Part shown: in pieces, positions 1 to 6,445 of the stretch
Layout of the letters: each line of letters starts with the position of its first letter
Numbering within the stretch: position 1 is the stretch's first letter
Source: Comamonadaceae bacterium
GTDB taxonomy: Bacteria > Pseudomonadota > Gammaproteobacteria > Burkholderiales > Burkholderiaceae_C
Direction: 5' to 3'
DNA length: 11,278 nucleotides
NCBI GenBank assembly: GCA_947458305.1
Contig: CANGZO010000055.1
Span: 1-11,278, forward strand
The notes under the pieces: model-generated
Databases searched by the model: none
What the model was told of the DNA's origin: nothing
What the model saw: the letters and a program-made list of their open reading frames with translations, nothing else
Position numbers and translations under genes: made by a program

Positions 1-189
1 CTCGTTTTGTCTGGTGGACTCACACCTGCAAACGTGGGCGATGGCATGCGGGCGCTGCGCACGCATGGCCTGTCTCTGGCCGTTGACGTGAGCTCGGGCA
101 TCGAAGCAGGCAAGGGCCTGAAAGATGCCGACAAAATGCGGCAGTTTGTCCAGGCGGTTCGCACCGCAGACAACATCCTCCCCTTTTAA
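1..189 (+). CDS. trpF: Phosphoribosylanthranilate isomerase, C-terminal part (partial)
   Basis: The reading frame is open from base 1 and ends at TAA 187-189, giving the last 62 residues; the 5' part lies outside the window. The fragment carries LSGGLTPANVGD and VDVSSGIE, the two C-terminal phosphate-binding stretches of the (beta/alpha)8-barrel TrpF, and ends with the usual KDADKMRQFVQAVR-type helix. TrpF converts N-(5'-phosphoribosyl)anthranilate to the carboxyphenylamino-deoxyribulose phosphate, the step before indole-glycerol phosphate synthase, in the cytoplasm. Immediate downstream trpB and trpA on the same strand, 87 bp away, support the call. The TTG at position 7 is internal and is not a start. 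Confidence 0.95.
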   Translation, partial: LVLSGGLTPANVGDGMRALRTHGLSLAVDVSSGIEAGKGLKDADKMRQFVQAVRTADNILPF

Positions 190-276
190 AGCATTCCACG
201 GGCTGGTCTCGACCCCCTTTGCAACATTCAGCACTGCAAGCACCGAGCGGCAGCGCCACCCACCAAGGCCATCACC

Positions 277-1560
277 ATGTTTGAATACCAACAACCCGAT
301 GTCAAAGGCCATTTCGGCATCTATGGCGGCAGTTTTGTCAGCGAAACCCTGACCCATGCCATCAACGAACTCAAAGACGCTTACGCCAAGTACCAACACG
401 ACCCTCAGTTCATCGCCGAGTTCAAGTCCGAGCTGGCGCACTTCGTGGGCCGACCCAGCCCGGTCTACCACGCCGCGCGCATGAGCCGCGAAATGGGCGG
501 CGCGCAGATTTTCTTGAAGCGCGAAGACCTGAACCACACAGGCGCCCACAAGATCAACAACACCATTGGCCAGGCCATGCTCGCCAAGCGCATGGGCAAA
601 CCGCGCATCATTGCCGAGACCGGTGCGGGCCAGCACGGCGTGGCCACGGCCACCATCTGCGCCCGCTACGGCTTGGAGTGCGTGGTGTACATGGGCAGCG
701 AAGACGTCAAGCGCCAAAGCCCCAACGTTTACCGCATGAAGCTCTTGGGCGCGACCGTGGTGCCGGTCGAGTCGGGCAGCAAAACCCTCAAAGACGCCCT
801 CAACGAAGCCATGCGCGACTGGGTGGCCAATGTGGACAACACCTTCTACATCATCGGCACCGTGGCGGGCCCGCACCCCTACCCCATGATGGTGCGCGAC
901 TTCCAAAGCGTCATCGGCGAAGAGTGCCTCACCCAAATGCCAGAGATGTTCAAGACATTGAAGATGGCCGAACAGCAACCTGACGCGGTGATTGCCTGCG
1001 TGGGCGGCGGCAGCAACGCCATGGGCATCTTCTACCCCTACATTCAACACGAGAAAACCCGCCTGATCGGTGTGGAAGCCGCTGGCGAAGGCATGGATTC
1101 GGGCAAGCACTCTTGCTCGCTGCAGCTGGGCAGCCCCGGCGTGCTGCACGGCAACCGCACTTACATCTTGCAAGACGAGAACGGCCAGATCACCGAAACC
1201 CACAGCGTCAGCGCCGGTCTGGACTACCCCGGCGTCGGCCCCGAGCACGCCTTCCTCAAAGACATCGGCCGTGCCGAGTACGTGGGCATCACCGACAAAG
1301 AAGCACTCGAAGCTTTCCACTACCTGTGCCGCACCGAGGGCATCATCCCCGCGCTGGAATCGAGCCACGCCGTGGCCTACGCGATGAAGCTGGCCAAAAC
1401 CATGCGCACGGACCAGTCCATTTTGATCAACCTGTCGGGACGTGGCGACAAGGACATCGGCACCGTGGCCGACTTGTCGAACGCCGACTTTTTCTGCCGA
1501 CCCAGCTGCCAAGGCCAGTCGGTCAAAGGTGGCGAGCAACCCGTGAATTTTGTGAAGTGA
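277..1560 (+). CDS. trpB: Tryptophan synthase beta subunit
   Basis: This 427-residue protein is slightly longer than typical TrpB (about 400). It condenses indole with L-serine to tryptophan using pyridoxal phosphate, as the beta half of the alpha2-beta2 complex. The PLP lysine is K92 in HTGAHKINN. The catalytic glutamate is E114 in AETGAGQHG. The phosphate-binding loop GGGSNA is at 243-248, the conserved HSVSAGLDYPGVGPEHA block at 309-325, and the PLP-ring serine is in SGRGDKD at 387-393. The extra length is mostly a C-terminal tail of about 25 residues after DLSNADFF. The ATG at 277 has only a weak AAGG at 265-268 as a ribosome site, but the N-terminal sequence (DVKGHFGIYGGSFV) is full and family-like, so this start is favoured. 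It is very probably co-transcribed with trpF upstream and trpA, which starts 8 bp after the stop. Confidence 0.97.
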   Translation: MFEYQQPDVKGHFGIYGGSFVSETLTHAINELKDAYAKYQHDPQFIAEFKSELAHFVGRPSPVYHAARMSREMGGAQIFLKREDLNHTGAHKINNTIGQAMLAKRMGKPRIIAETGAGQHGVATATICARYGLECVVYMGSEDVKRQSPNVYRMKLLGATVVPVESGSKTLKDALNEAMRDWVANVDNTFYIIGTVAGPHPYPMMVRDFQSVIGEECLTQMPEMFKTLKMAEQQPDAVIACVGGGSNAMGIFYPYIQHEKTRLIGVEAAGEGMDSGKHSCSLQLGSPGVLHGNRTYILQDENGQITETHSVSAGLDYPGVGPEHAFLKDIGRAEYVGITDKEALEAFHYLCRTEGIIPALESSHAVAYAMKLAKTMRTDQSILINLSGRGDKDIGTVADLSNADFFCRPSCQGQSVKGGEQPVNFVK

Positions 1561-1568
1561 GAGCAGAC

Positions 1569-2378
1569 ATGAGCCGCATCGACGCCACCCTCTCCGCCCT
1601 GAAATCTCAGGGCCGCAAAGCACTGATCCCGTATGTCACGGCAGGCTTTCCCCAAAAAACCACCACCGTGCCACTGATGCATGCCATGGCCAAAGCTGGG
1701 GCCGACATCATCGAGCTGGGGGTGCCGTTTTCTGACCCATCGGCCGACGGCCCCGTGATCCAAAAAGCTGGTGATAAAGCTTTGGCGCTCGGTATTGGTA
1801 CCGTGCAGGTGCTGGCCATGGTGCGCGAGTTCCGCCAGACCAACGCCACCACCCCGGTGGTGCTGATGGGTTACGCCAACCCGGTGGAGCGCTACGACCA
1901 GAAACACGGCGCTGACAGCTTCATCCGTGACGCATCCGCTGCCGGCGTGGACGGTGTGCTGATCGTGGACTACCCCCCCGAAGAATGCGTGGAATTTGCC
2001 GCCAAGCTGCGCGCCCACAGCATGGACCTGATCTTTTTGCTGGCACCGACCAGCACCGACGAACGCATGCAACAGGTGGCCCAAGTGGCCAGCGGCTACG
2101 TGTATTACGTGTCGCTGAAGGGAGTGACCGGCTCGGGCACGCTCGACACCGACGCGGTCGAAGCCATGCTGCCGCGCATTCGCCAGCACGTCAGCGTGCC
2201 CGTCGGCGTGGGTTTTGGGATTCGCGACGCAGAAACAGCCAAGGCCATCAGCCGCGTGGCCGATGCGGTGGTGATCGGCTCGCGTTTGATCCAGCTGATC
2301 GATGCTGCGCCTGGTGACCGCATCAACGACGTAGCCGGTGAGTTCCTTTCGGGCATCCGGCAGGCGCTGGACGCTTAA
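1569..2378 (+). CDS. trpA: Tryptophan synthase alpha subunit
   Basis: This 269-residue TIM-barrel enzyme splits indole-3-glycerol phosphate into glyceraldehyde-3-phosphate and indole, which is channelled to TrpB. Both catalytic residues sit at the same positions as in E. coli: E49 in IELGVPFSDP and D60 in SADGPVIQKAG. The active-site tyrosine stretch YYVSLKGVTGSG is at 179-190 and the phosphate-binding GVGFGIRD at 213-220. The IGSRL near 237 replaces the more common GSA-type phosphate motif; this is a minor variation. The chosen ATG gives the canonical start MSRIDATLSAL. The frame is open far upstream into trpB, but that extension is out-of-frame trpB sequence and is not coding. The start lies 8 bp after the trpB stop, suggesting translational coupling. 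Confidence 0.97.
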   Translation: MSRIDATLSALKSQGRKALIPYVTAGFPQKTTTVPLMHAMAKAGADIIELGVPFSDPSADGPVIQKAGDKALALGIGTVQVLAMVREFRQTNATTPVVLMGYANPVERYDQKHGADSFIRDASAAGVDGVLIVDYPPEECVEFAAKLRAHSMDLIFLLAPTSTDERMQQVAQVASGYVYYVSLKGVTGSGTLDTDAVEAMLPRIRQHVSVPVGVGFGIRDAETAKAISRVADAVVIGSRLIQLIDAAPGDRINDVAGEFLSGIRQALDA

Positions 2379-2462
2379 GCGCGGCGACCCGCCGCAATGG
2401 CTTCCTGTAGCAGCGGCCTCCGGCCGCGATGAACGATAATTCCCCGCTAAGGAGAACCCCTC
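2379..2462 (+). repeat. trpA-accD spacer with two short hairpins, one REP-like
   Basis: The spacer holds two perfect 6-bp stems with 3-nt loops. The first is GCGGCG at 2381-2386 paired with CGCCGC at 2390-2395. The second is GCGGCC at 2413-2418 paired with GGCCGC at 2422-2427. The second sits in the context CCTGTAGCAGCGGCC...GCGATGAAC, which resembles the short repetitive extragenic palindromes scattered in many beta- and gammaproteobacterial genomes. Neither is followed by a T-tract, so neither looks like an intrinsic terminator, though they may stabilise or attenuate the trp-accD transcript. A weak -10-like GATAAT (2435-2440) has no matching -35. The REP identity is inferred from one copy only. 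Confidence 0.4.
2449..2454 (+). promoter_or_regulatory. Strong Shine-Dalgarno of accD
   Basis: AAGGAG lies 8 bases before the ATG at 2463 and fixes the accD start. It is clearly stronger than the weak sites in front of trpB and trpA. Confidence 0.8.
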
Positions 2463-3335
2463 ATGAGTTGGCTCGAAAAACTGCTCCCACCCAAGATCCA
2501 GCACACCGACCCGGCCGATCGCCGCACGGTGCCAGAGGGCTTATGGGTCAAGTGCCCCAGTTGCGAAACAGTGCTCTACAAGACTGACCTGGAAGAAAAC
2601 CAGAACGTCTGCCCCGGTTGCTCGCACCACCTGCGCATTGGCGCCCGCGCCCGCTTGAACGCCTTCTTGGACGGTGAAGGCCGCTACGAAATCGGCCAAG
2701 AAGTGGTGCCGGTGGACCCGCTCAAGTTCAAAGACAGCCGCAAATACCCCGAACGCCTCAAAGAAGCCATGGACAACACGGGCGAGACCGATGCCCTGGT
2801 GGTCATGGGTGGTTCGGTGCACAGCATCAATTTGGTGGTGGCCTGCTTCGAGTTCGACTTCATGGGTGGCTCCATGGGGTCTGTGGTGGGCGAGCGCTTT
2901 GTGCGCGGCGTGGAAACCGCCATCGCGCAAAAAGTACCCTTTGTCTGCTTCACTGCCACGGGCGGTGCGCGCATGCAAGAAGGCCTGCTCTCGCTCATGC
3001 AAATGGCCAAGACCAACGCCGCCCTGACCCGTTTGGCCAAAAAGGGCCTGCCCTACATCAGCGTGCTGACCGACCCCACCATGGGTGGCGTGTCGGCTGG
3101 TTTTGCCTTCTTGGGTGATGTGGTGATTGCCGAGCCCAAAGCCCTGATCGGCTTTGCCGGCCCCCGCGTGATCGAAAGCACCGTGCGCGTGACCCTGCCC
3201 GAAGGCTTCCAGCGCGCTGAGTTTTTGCAGACCAAAGGCGCGGTGGACTTCATCTGCGACCGCCGAGAGCTCCGCAAGACCATCGCCACCACCCTGGCCA
3301 TGCTGCAGCGCCAGCCGGCAGACGCCGTCAGCTAA
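2463..3335 (+). CDS. accD: Acetyl-CoA carboxylase carboxyltransferase beta subunit
   Basis: This 290-residue protein is of normal length for AccD. With AccA it forms the carboxyltransferase that moves the carboxyl group from biotin on AccB to acetyl-CoA, giving malonyl-CoA for fatty-acid synthesis. The N-terminal zinc ribbon is complete: C31-x2-C34 and C50-x2-C53 (CPSCETVLYK... NVCPGC). The crotonase-like core follows, with GGSMGSVVGERF at 135-146, TGGARMQEG at 166-174, and the GGVSAGFAFLGDVVIAEP and GFAGPRVIE stretch at 208-238 that forms the CoA pocket. It is the last gene of the trp-acc transcript and ends at an intrinsic terminator. The usual betaproteobacterial neighbour folC does not follow. 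Confidence 0.97.
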   Translation: MSWLEKLLPPKIQHTDPADRRTVPEGLWVKCPSCETVLYKTDLEENQNVCPGCSHHLRIGARARLNAFLDGEGRYEIGQEVVPVDPLKFKDSRKYPERLKEAMDNTGETDALVVMGGSVHSINLVVACFEFDFMGGSMGSVVGERFVRGVETAIAQKVPFVCFTATGGARMQEGLLSLMQMAKTNAALTRLAKKGLPYISVLTDPTMGGVSAGFAFLGDVVIAEPKALIGFAGPRVIESTVRVTLPEGFQRAEFLQTKGAVDFICDRRELRKTIATTLAMLQRQPADAVS

Positions 3336-3358
3336 ACCGCACCCGATGCTCCCAGAAG

Positions 3359-3382
3359 AAAGGCCCTCGAGAGAGGGCCTTT
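3359..3382. terminator. Bidirectional intrinsic terminator between accD and yggT
   Basis: A perfect 10-bp stem AAAGGCCCTC / GAGGGCCTTT (3359-3368 with 3373-3382) closes a GAGA tetraloop. The stem ends supply T-runs on both strands (TTTG on +, TTTCTTCT on -). It sits between the convergent ends of accD and yggT and can serve both. Confidence 0.85.
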
Positions 3383-3403
3383 GTCATGGCTTCAGCTCAA
3401 GGT

Positions 3404-3952
3404 CTAGCGCAAACCGTCCATTTGCAGACCCATCAATACAATGCCCAGCATCTGCAGGGCCAAGAGCAAGACCAAAGGCGACAAATCTATGCCGCCCACC
3501 AGCGGCACCACACGCCGAAATGGGCGCAAGACAGGCTCAACCAACTTGGACACCAGATCGTTCAAGGGCGATTGAGGGCTGACCCACGACATGACCGCGT
3601 ACACCAGCACCAGCGCACTCAGTCCCGACACCACCAGCTGAAGCAAGCTCAACACACTGAACCATGGCAGCAAAAGCCCTGACGCATGCCCGCCCGAGAT
3701 CAGCCACAACAAGGACACTTGCGCCAACTTGATCAACCAAGCGCCCGCCAAGCTGGACAAATCCCAAGCCGACCAAGACGGAATCACTTTGCGCAAAGGC
3801 AGCACCAACCAATCGCTCAATGCAAACACGAAACGCCCCACGGGTTGGTGAAACGAAATCCTTTGGCGCTGCATGAGTAAACGCAGCAAGCACGTGCCTG
3901 CCAACAAGCCTGCCACCACGTCCAAGACCAGACTGACCATTTGAAACCACAT
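3404..3952 (-). CDS. YggT family integral membrane protein (two YggT repeats)
   Basis: This 182-residue, very hydrophobic protein is built of two homologous halves. The second half (about 100-180) has the canonical YggT pattern: a helix, YAVMSWVSPQSPLNDL, then LVEPVLRPFRRVVP and a final helix (IDLSPLVLLLALQMLGIVLMG). The first half (1-85) repeats the layout in a more divergent form (LSDWLVLPLRKVIPSW). About four membrane segments are expected. The family's role is not firmly known; members are linked to osmotic tolerance and, in some bacteria, to cell-division or envelope functions. The ATG at 3952 is chosen because AGGAG lies 8 bases upstream (3965-3961). The frame stays open for another 205 codons, but that part is antisense to the neighbouring LON-domain gene. 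It is transcribed toward the terminator shared with accD. Confidence 0.9.
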   Translation of the reverse strand: MWFQMVSLVLDVVAGLLAGTCLLRLLMQRQRISFHQPVGRFVFALSDWLVLPLRKVIPSWSAWDLSSLAGAWLIKLAQVSLLWLISGGHASGLLLPWFSVLSLLQLVVSGLSALVLVYAVMSWVSPQSPLNDLVSKLVEPVLRPFRRVVPLVGGIDLSPLVLLLALQMLGIVLMGLQMDGLR

Positions 3953-3960
3953 CGATTTTT

Positions 3961-3965
3961 CTCCT
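3961..3965 (-). promoter_or_regulatory. Shine-Dalgarno deciding the yggT start
   Basis: Read on the - strand, AGGAG stands 8 bases before the ATG at 3952. It rules out the much longer upstream-open frame as the real start. Confidence 0.75.
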
Positions 3966-3985
3966 GCTCGTGCGATGATACCCAG

Positions 3986-4660
3986 ATGCCTCCAAGCCCT
4001 CCCCCCAATCCCATGACCCCCATGGAACTGCCCCTTTTCCCATTGGGCACGGTGCTGTTTCCCGGCGCTTTGCTGCCCTTGCAATTGTTTGAATTGCGCT
4101 ACCTGCAAATGATCGGCGAATGTGAGCGGCAAGGCACTGGCTTTGCGGTGGTCACCCTCACCCAAGGCCGCGAAGTGCACCGCCCAGGGGTCAGCGCCGA
4201 GCAGTTTGAAACCCTGGGCACACGGGTGCACATCGAGCGGATTGAGCGGCCCCAAGCCGGGCTGGTCATGGTCTGGTGCCGAGGCATCGAAAAAATCAGT
4301 ATCCAGAACACGCGTCAGCGCAGCGACGGTTTGTGGACAGGCCAGGTGCATGCCCTGCCGCCAGAGCCGTCTGTCCAAGTGCCCGAAGACCTGCAGCACC
4401 TGTCGATACAAATGCACGAGGCCCTGACCCAGCTGAGCGCACAGCCCAGCGTGGTGCCCCATTGGGCCGAAGCTTGGCGTTTGCAAGACTGCAGCTGGTT
4501 GTCGCACCGCTGGGGCGAGTTGCTGCCCTTGCCTTTGCAAATGAAATACCGCCTGTTTGCACTGCAAGAGCCCCTGATGCGCTTGGAGTTGATCGGCGAC
4601 ATGGTGGCCCCCTCAACGTCGCCACCTCGGCCATCACCTCGGTCACCTTCTCAGCCATGA
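3986..4660 (+). CDS. Stand-alone LON substrate-binding (LonN-type) domain protein
   Basis: This 224-residue protein begins, after a proline-rich lead, with MELPLFPLGTVLFPGALLPLQLFELRY, the hallmark opening of the N-terminal substrate-binding domain of Lon protease. It continues with GTGFAVVTLTQG and GTRVHIERIE, also typical of that beta-rich domain, then a helical part (about 120-210). There is no AAA+ ATPase and no Ser-Lys protease domain, so it is not a Lon protease. Proteins of this kind are common in Burkholderiales but their function is unknown. The last 17 residues are Ser/Pro-rich and probably disordered. Possible starts are 3986 (used here), 4013 and 4022; none has a recognisable ribosome binding site. 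It starts 33 bp from the divergent yggT start. The C-terminal sequence ends on the TGA at 4658. Confidence 0.85.
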   Translation: MPPSPPPNPMTPMELPLFPLGTVLFPGALLPLQLFELRYLQMIGECERQGTGFAVVTLTQGREVHRPGVSAEQFETLGTRVHIERIERPQAGLVMVWCRGIEKISIQNTRQRSDGLWTGQVHALPPEPSVQVPEDLQHLSIQMHEALTQLSAQPSVVPHWAEAWRLQDCSWLSHRWGELLPLPLQMKYRLFALQEPLMRLELIGDMVAPSTSPPRPSPRSPSQP

Positions 4661-4820
4661 CCGCAGCCTGAGGCCACGCCGCCCTGCTGCTCCAGCCCCA
4701 AGCCCCGGCAAACTCTTAAAATAGCGGGTTTTGCGCCTTGGCGCACTTGTGCTTTTCTTCGATTCCCCCGCCAACCTGGTTCAGCCACGCCAAGCGCCCT
4801 GAGCCCAACCATTGCCCACC
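4661..4820 (+). promoter_or_regulatory. lysS upstream region: possible -10 and leader hairpin
   Basis: TAAAAT at 4717-4722 in an otherwise GC-rich spacer is the best -10 candidate; no clear -35 is visible 16-18 bp upstream. Just downstream a 14-nt palindrome (TGCGCC TT GGCGCA, 4732-4745) is followed at 4753 by TTTTCTTC. This could be a weak terminator for the LON-domain gene or part of the lysS leader. The ATG at 4821 has no good Shine-Dalgarno. The promoter assignment is inferred from base composition and one hexamer. Confidence 0.35.
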
Positions 4821-6374
4821 ATGTCCGACACGAACGCCAACGCCCCAGCCGCGCCAGCCCCACAAGATGAAAACCAGCTGATCGCTGAGCGCCGCGAAAA
4901 ACTCAAAGCCATGCGCCAGGCGCAGGCCGACGGCAAGGGTGTGGCCTTCCCCAACGATTTCAAGCCAGAGCACCACGCCGCCAACCTGCACCAAGCGCAT
5001 GGCGACAAAGATGCCGAAACCTTGAACGGCGAAGGCGTGGCCAAAACCATGGCCAAAGTCGCCGGCCGCATGATGCTCAAGCGCGTCATGGGCAAAGCCA
5101 GCTTTGCAACCCTGCAAGACGCCACGGGCCGCATCCAGGTCTATGTGACCCGCGACGACGTGGGCGAAGACCTGTATGCCCTGTTCAAGCACTGGGACCT
5201 GGGCGACATCGTGGGCGTAGAAGGCCACCTGTTCAAAACCCGCACGGGCGAGCTGTCGATCCATGCCACCAGCATCCGCATGCTCACCAAGAGCCTGCGC
5301 CCGATGCCCGACAAGTTCCATGGCGTGGCCGACCAGGAAGTGAAATACCGCCAGCGCTATGTGGACCTGATGACCGACGAAGCCGCCCGCAAGCGCTTTG
5401 CGGCCCGCAGCAAGGCCGTGAGCGGCATACGCGAGTTCATGGTCCAACACGGCTTTTTGGAAGTCGAAACGCCCATGCTGCACCCCATCCCCGGTGGTGC
5501 CAATGCCAAGCCGTTTGTCACGCACCACAACGCGCTGGACCAAGAGATGTTTTTGCGCATCGCACCCGAGCTGTACCTCAAGCGCTTGCTGGTGGGCGGC
5601 TTTGAGCGCGTGTTCGAGATCAACCGCAACTTCCGCAACGAAGGCATCTCGGTGCGCCACAACCCCGAGTTCACCATGATGGAGTTCTACGCGGCGTATT
5701 GGAACTACCAAGACCTGATGGGTTTTACCGAAAGCCTGATCCGCGACGCGGCCATGACCGCTGCAGGCACGCTGGACCTGACCTACAACGGCAAGCCGGT
5801 GGACCTGAACAAGCCTTTCGCCCGCATGACCATCCGCGAAGCCATCGTCAAACACACCGAGGCGGGTGACAACGTCGACAACGCCGAGTGGCTGATCAAC
5901 GCCCTGAAAAAGCTGGGCATGAGCGAAGCCAAGGACAAGCTGTCCACACGCAGCTTGGCCAGCTTGCAGGTGTTCTACTTTGAGGAAACCGTGGAAGACA
6001 AGCTCTGGGAGCCGACCTTCATCATGGAACACCCCACCGAAATCAGCCCGCTGGCCCGCGCCAACGACAGCCGCCCCGAAGTGACCGAGCGCTTTGAGCT
6101 CTACATCACCGGTCGCGAGTTCGGCAACGGCTTCAGCGAATTGAACGACGCCGAAGACCAGGCCGCGCGCTTCCAGGCCCAAGTCGCCGCCAAAGACGAC
6201 GGCGACGACGAAGCCATGTACTACGACCACGACTTTGTGCGCGCCCTGGAATACGGCATGCCGCCCGCAGGTGGTTGCGGCATCGGCATTGACCGCCTGA
6301 TGATGCTGCTGACCGACAGCGCCAGCATCCGCGACGTGATCTTGTTCCCTGCGCTGCGGCACGTGCAGGAATAA
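4821..6374 (+). CDS. lysS: Lysyl-tRNA synthetase, class II
   Basis: This 517-residue cytoplasmic enzyme charges tRNA-Lys with lysine. An N-terminal OB-fold anticodon-binding domain spans about 75-160 (VAKTMAKVAGRMMLKRVMGK onward). The class II catalytic core follows: motif 1 around GFLEVETPMLHPIPGGANAKPF (211-232), motif 2 with the FRNEGISVRHNPEFTMMEFY stretch (271-290) that binds ATP, and motif 3 GCGIGIDRLMMLL (485-497). RIAPELYLKRLLVGG at 246-260 and GREFGNGFSELND at 431-443 line the lysine pocket. The N-terminus before residue 20 is Ala/Pro-rich and slightly longer than in E. coli LysS (505 residues). The ATG at 4821 is preferred over an in-frame TTG three codons upstream, although neither has a good ribosome site. 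In many bacteria prfB precedes lysS; here the LON-domain gene does. Transcription ends at the 6396 terminator. Confidence 0.97.
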   Translation: MSDTNANAPAAPAPQDENQLIAERREKLKAMRQAQADGKGVAFPNDFKPEHHAANLHQAHGDKDAETLNGEGVAKTMAKVAGRMMLKRVMGKASFATLQDATGRIQVYVTRDDVGEDLYALFKHWDLGDIVGVEGHLFKTRTGELSIHATSIRMLTKSLRPMPDKFHGVADQEVKYRQRYVDLMTDEAARKRFAARSKAVSGIREFMVQHGFLEVETPMLHPIPGGANAKPFVTHHNALDQEMFLRIAPELYLKRLLVGGFERVFEINRNFRNEGISVRHNPEFTMMEFYAAYWNYQDLMGFTESLIRDAAMTAAGTLDLTYNGKPVDLNKPFARMTIREAIVKHTEAGDNVDNAEWLINALKKLGMSEAKDKLSTRSLASLQVFYFEETVEDKLWEPTFIMEHPTEISPLARANDSRPEVTERFELYITGREFGNGFSELNDAEDQAARFQAQVAAKDDGDDEAMYYDHDFVRALEYGMPPAGGCGIGIDRLMMLLTDSASIRDVILFPALRHVQE

Positions 6375-6395
6375 GCGGCGCTGACGCCTGAAAGA

Positions 6396-6423
6396 AAAAT
6401 GGCCCGCTGATGCGGGCCATTTT
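6396..6423. terminator. Bidirectional intrinsic terminator between lysS and the adhesin gene
   Basis: A perfect 12-bp stem (AAAATGGCCCGC at 6396-6407 with GCGGGCCATTTT at 6412-6423) closes a TGAT loop and has A/T-rich stem bases on both sides. It lies between the convergent stops of lysS and the adhesin gene and fits termination of both. Confidence 0.88.
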
Positions 6424-6445
6424 CTTGTGCAGGACCTTGGTCTAC

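Noticed and set aside
190..276. Possible regulatory leader or attenuator between trpF and trpB
   Set aside because: No Trp-codon leader peptide, hairpin with T-run or promoter was seen; it looks like a plain intercistronic gap.
1113..1568. Open frame running from inside trpB into trpA, giving a 421-residue protein
   Set aside because: The first 152 codons are the out-of-frame reading of trpB, Arg/Pro/His-rich and without any domain; trpA starts at 1569.
1377..2504. Long - strand frame (375 codons) opposite trpA
   Set aside because: His/Gly/Ala-rich antisense shadow of a GC-rich gene; covers well-defined trpB and trpA coding sequence and has no recognisable motif.
3953..4567. 205-codon upstream extension of the yggT frame
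   Set aside because: It is antisense to the LON-domain gene, has no YggT similarity, and a good Shine-Dalgarno points to the ATG at 3952.
4716..6362. 548-codon - strand frame opposite lysS
   Set aside because: Composition (very high His, Val, Gly, Ala) and exact overlap with lysS mark it as an antisense artefact of codon bias.
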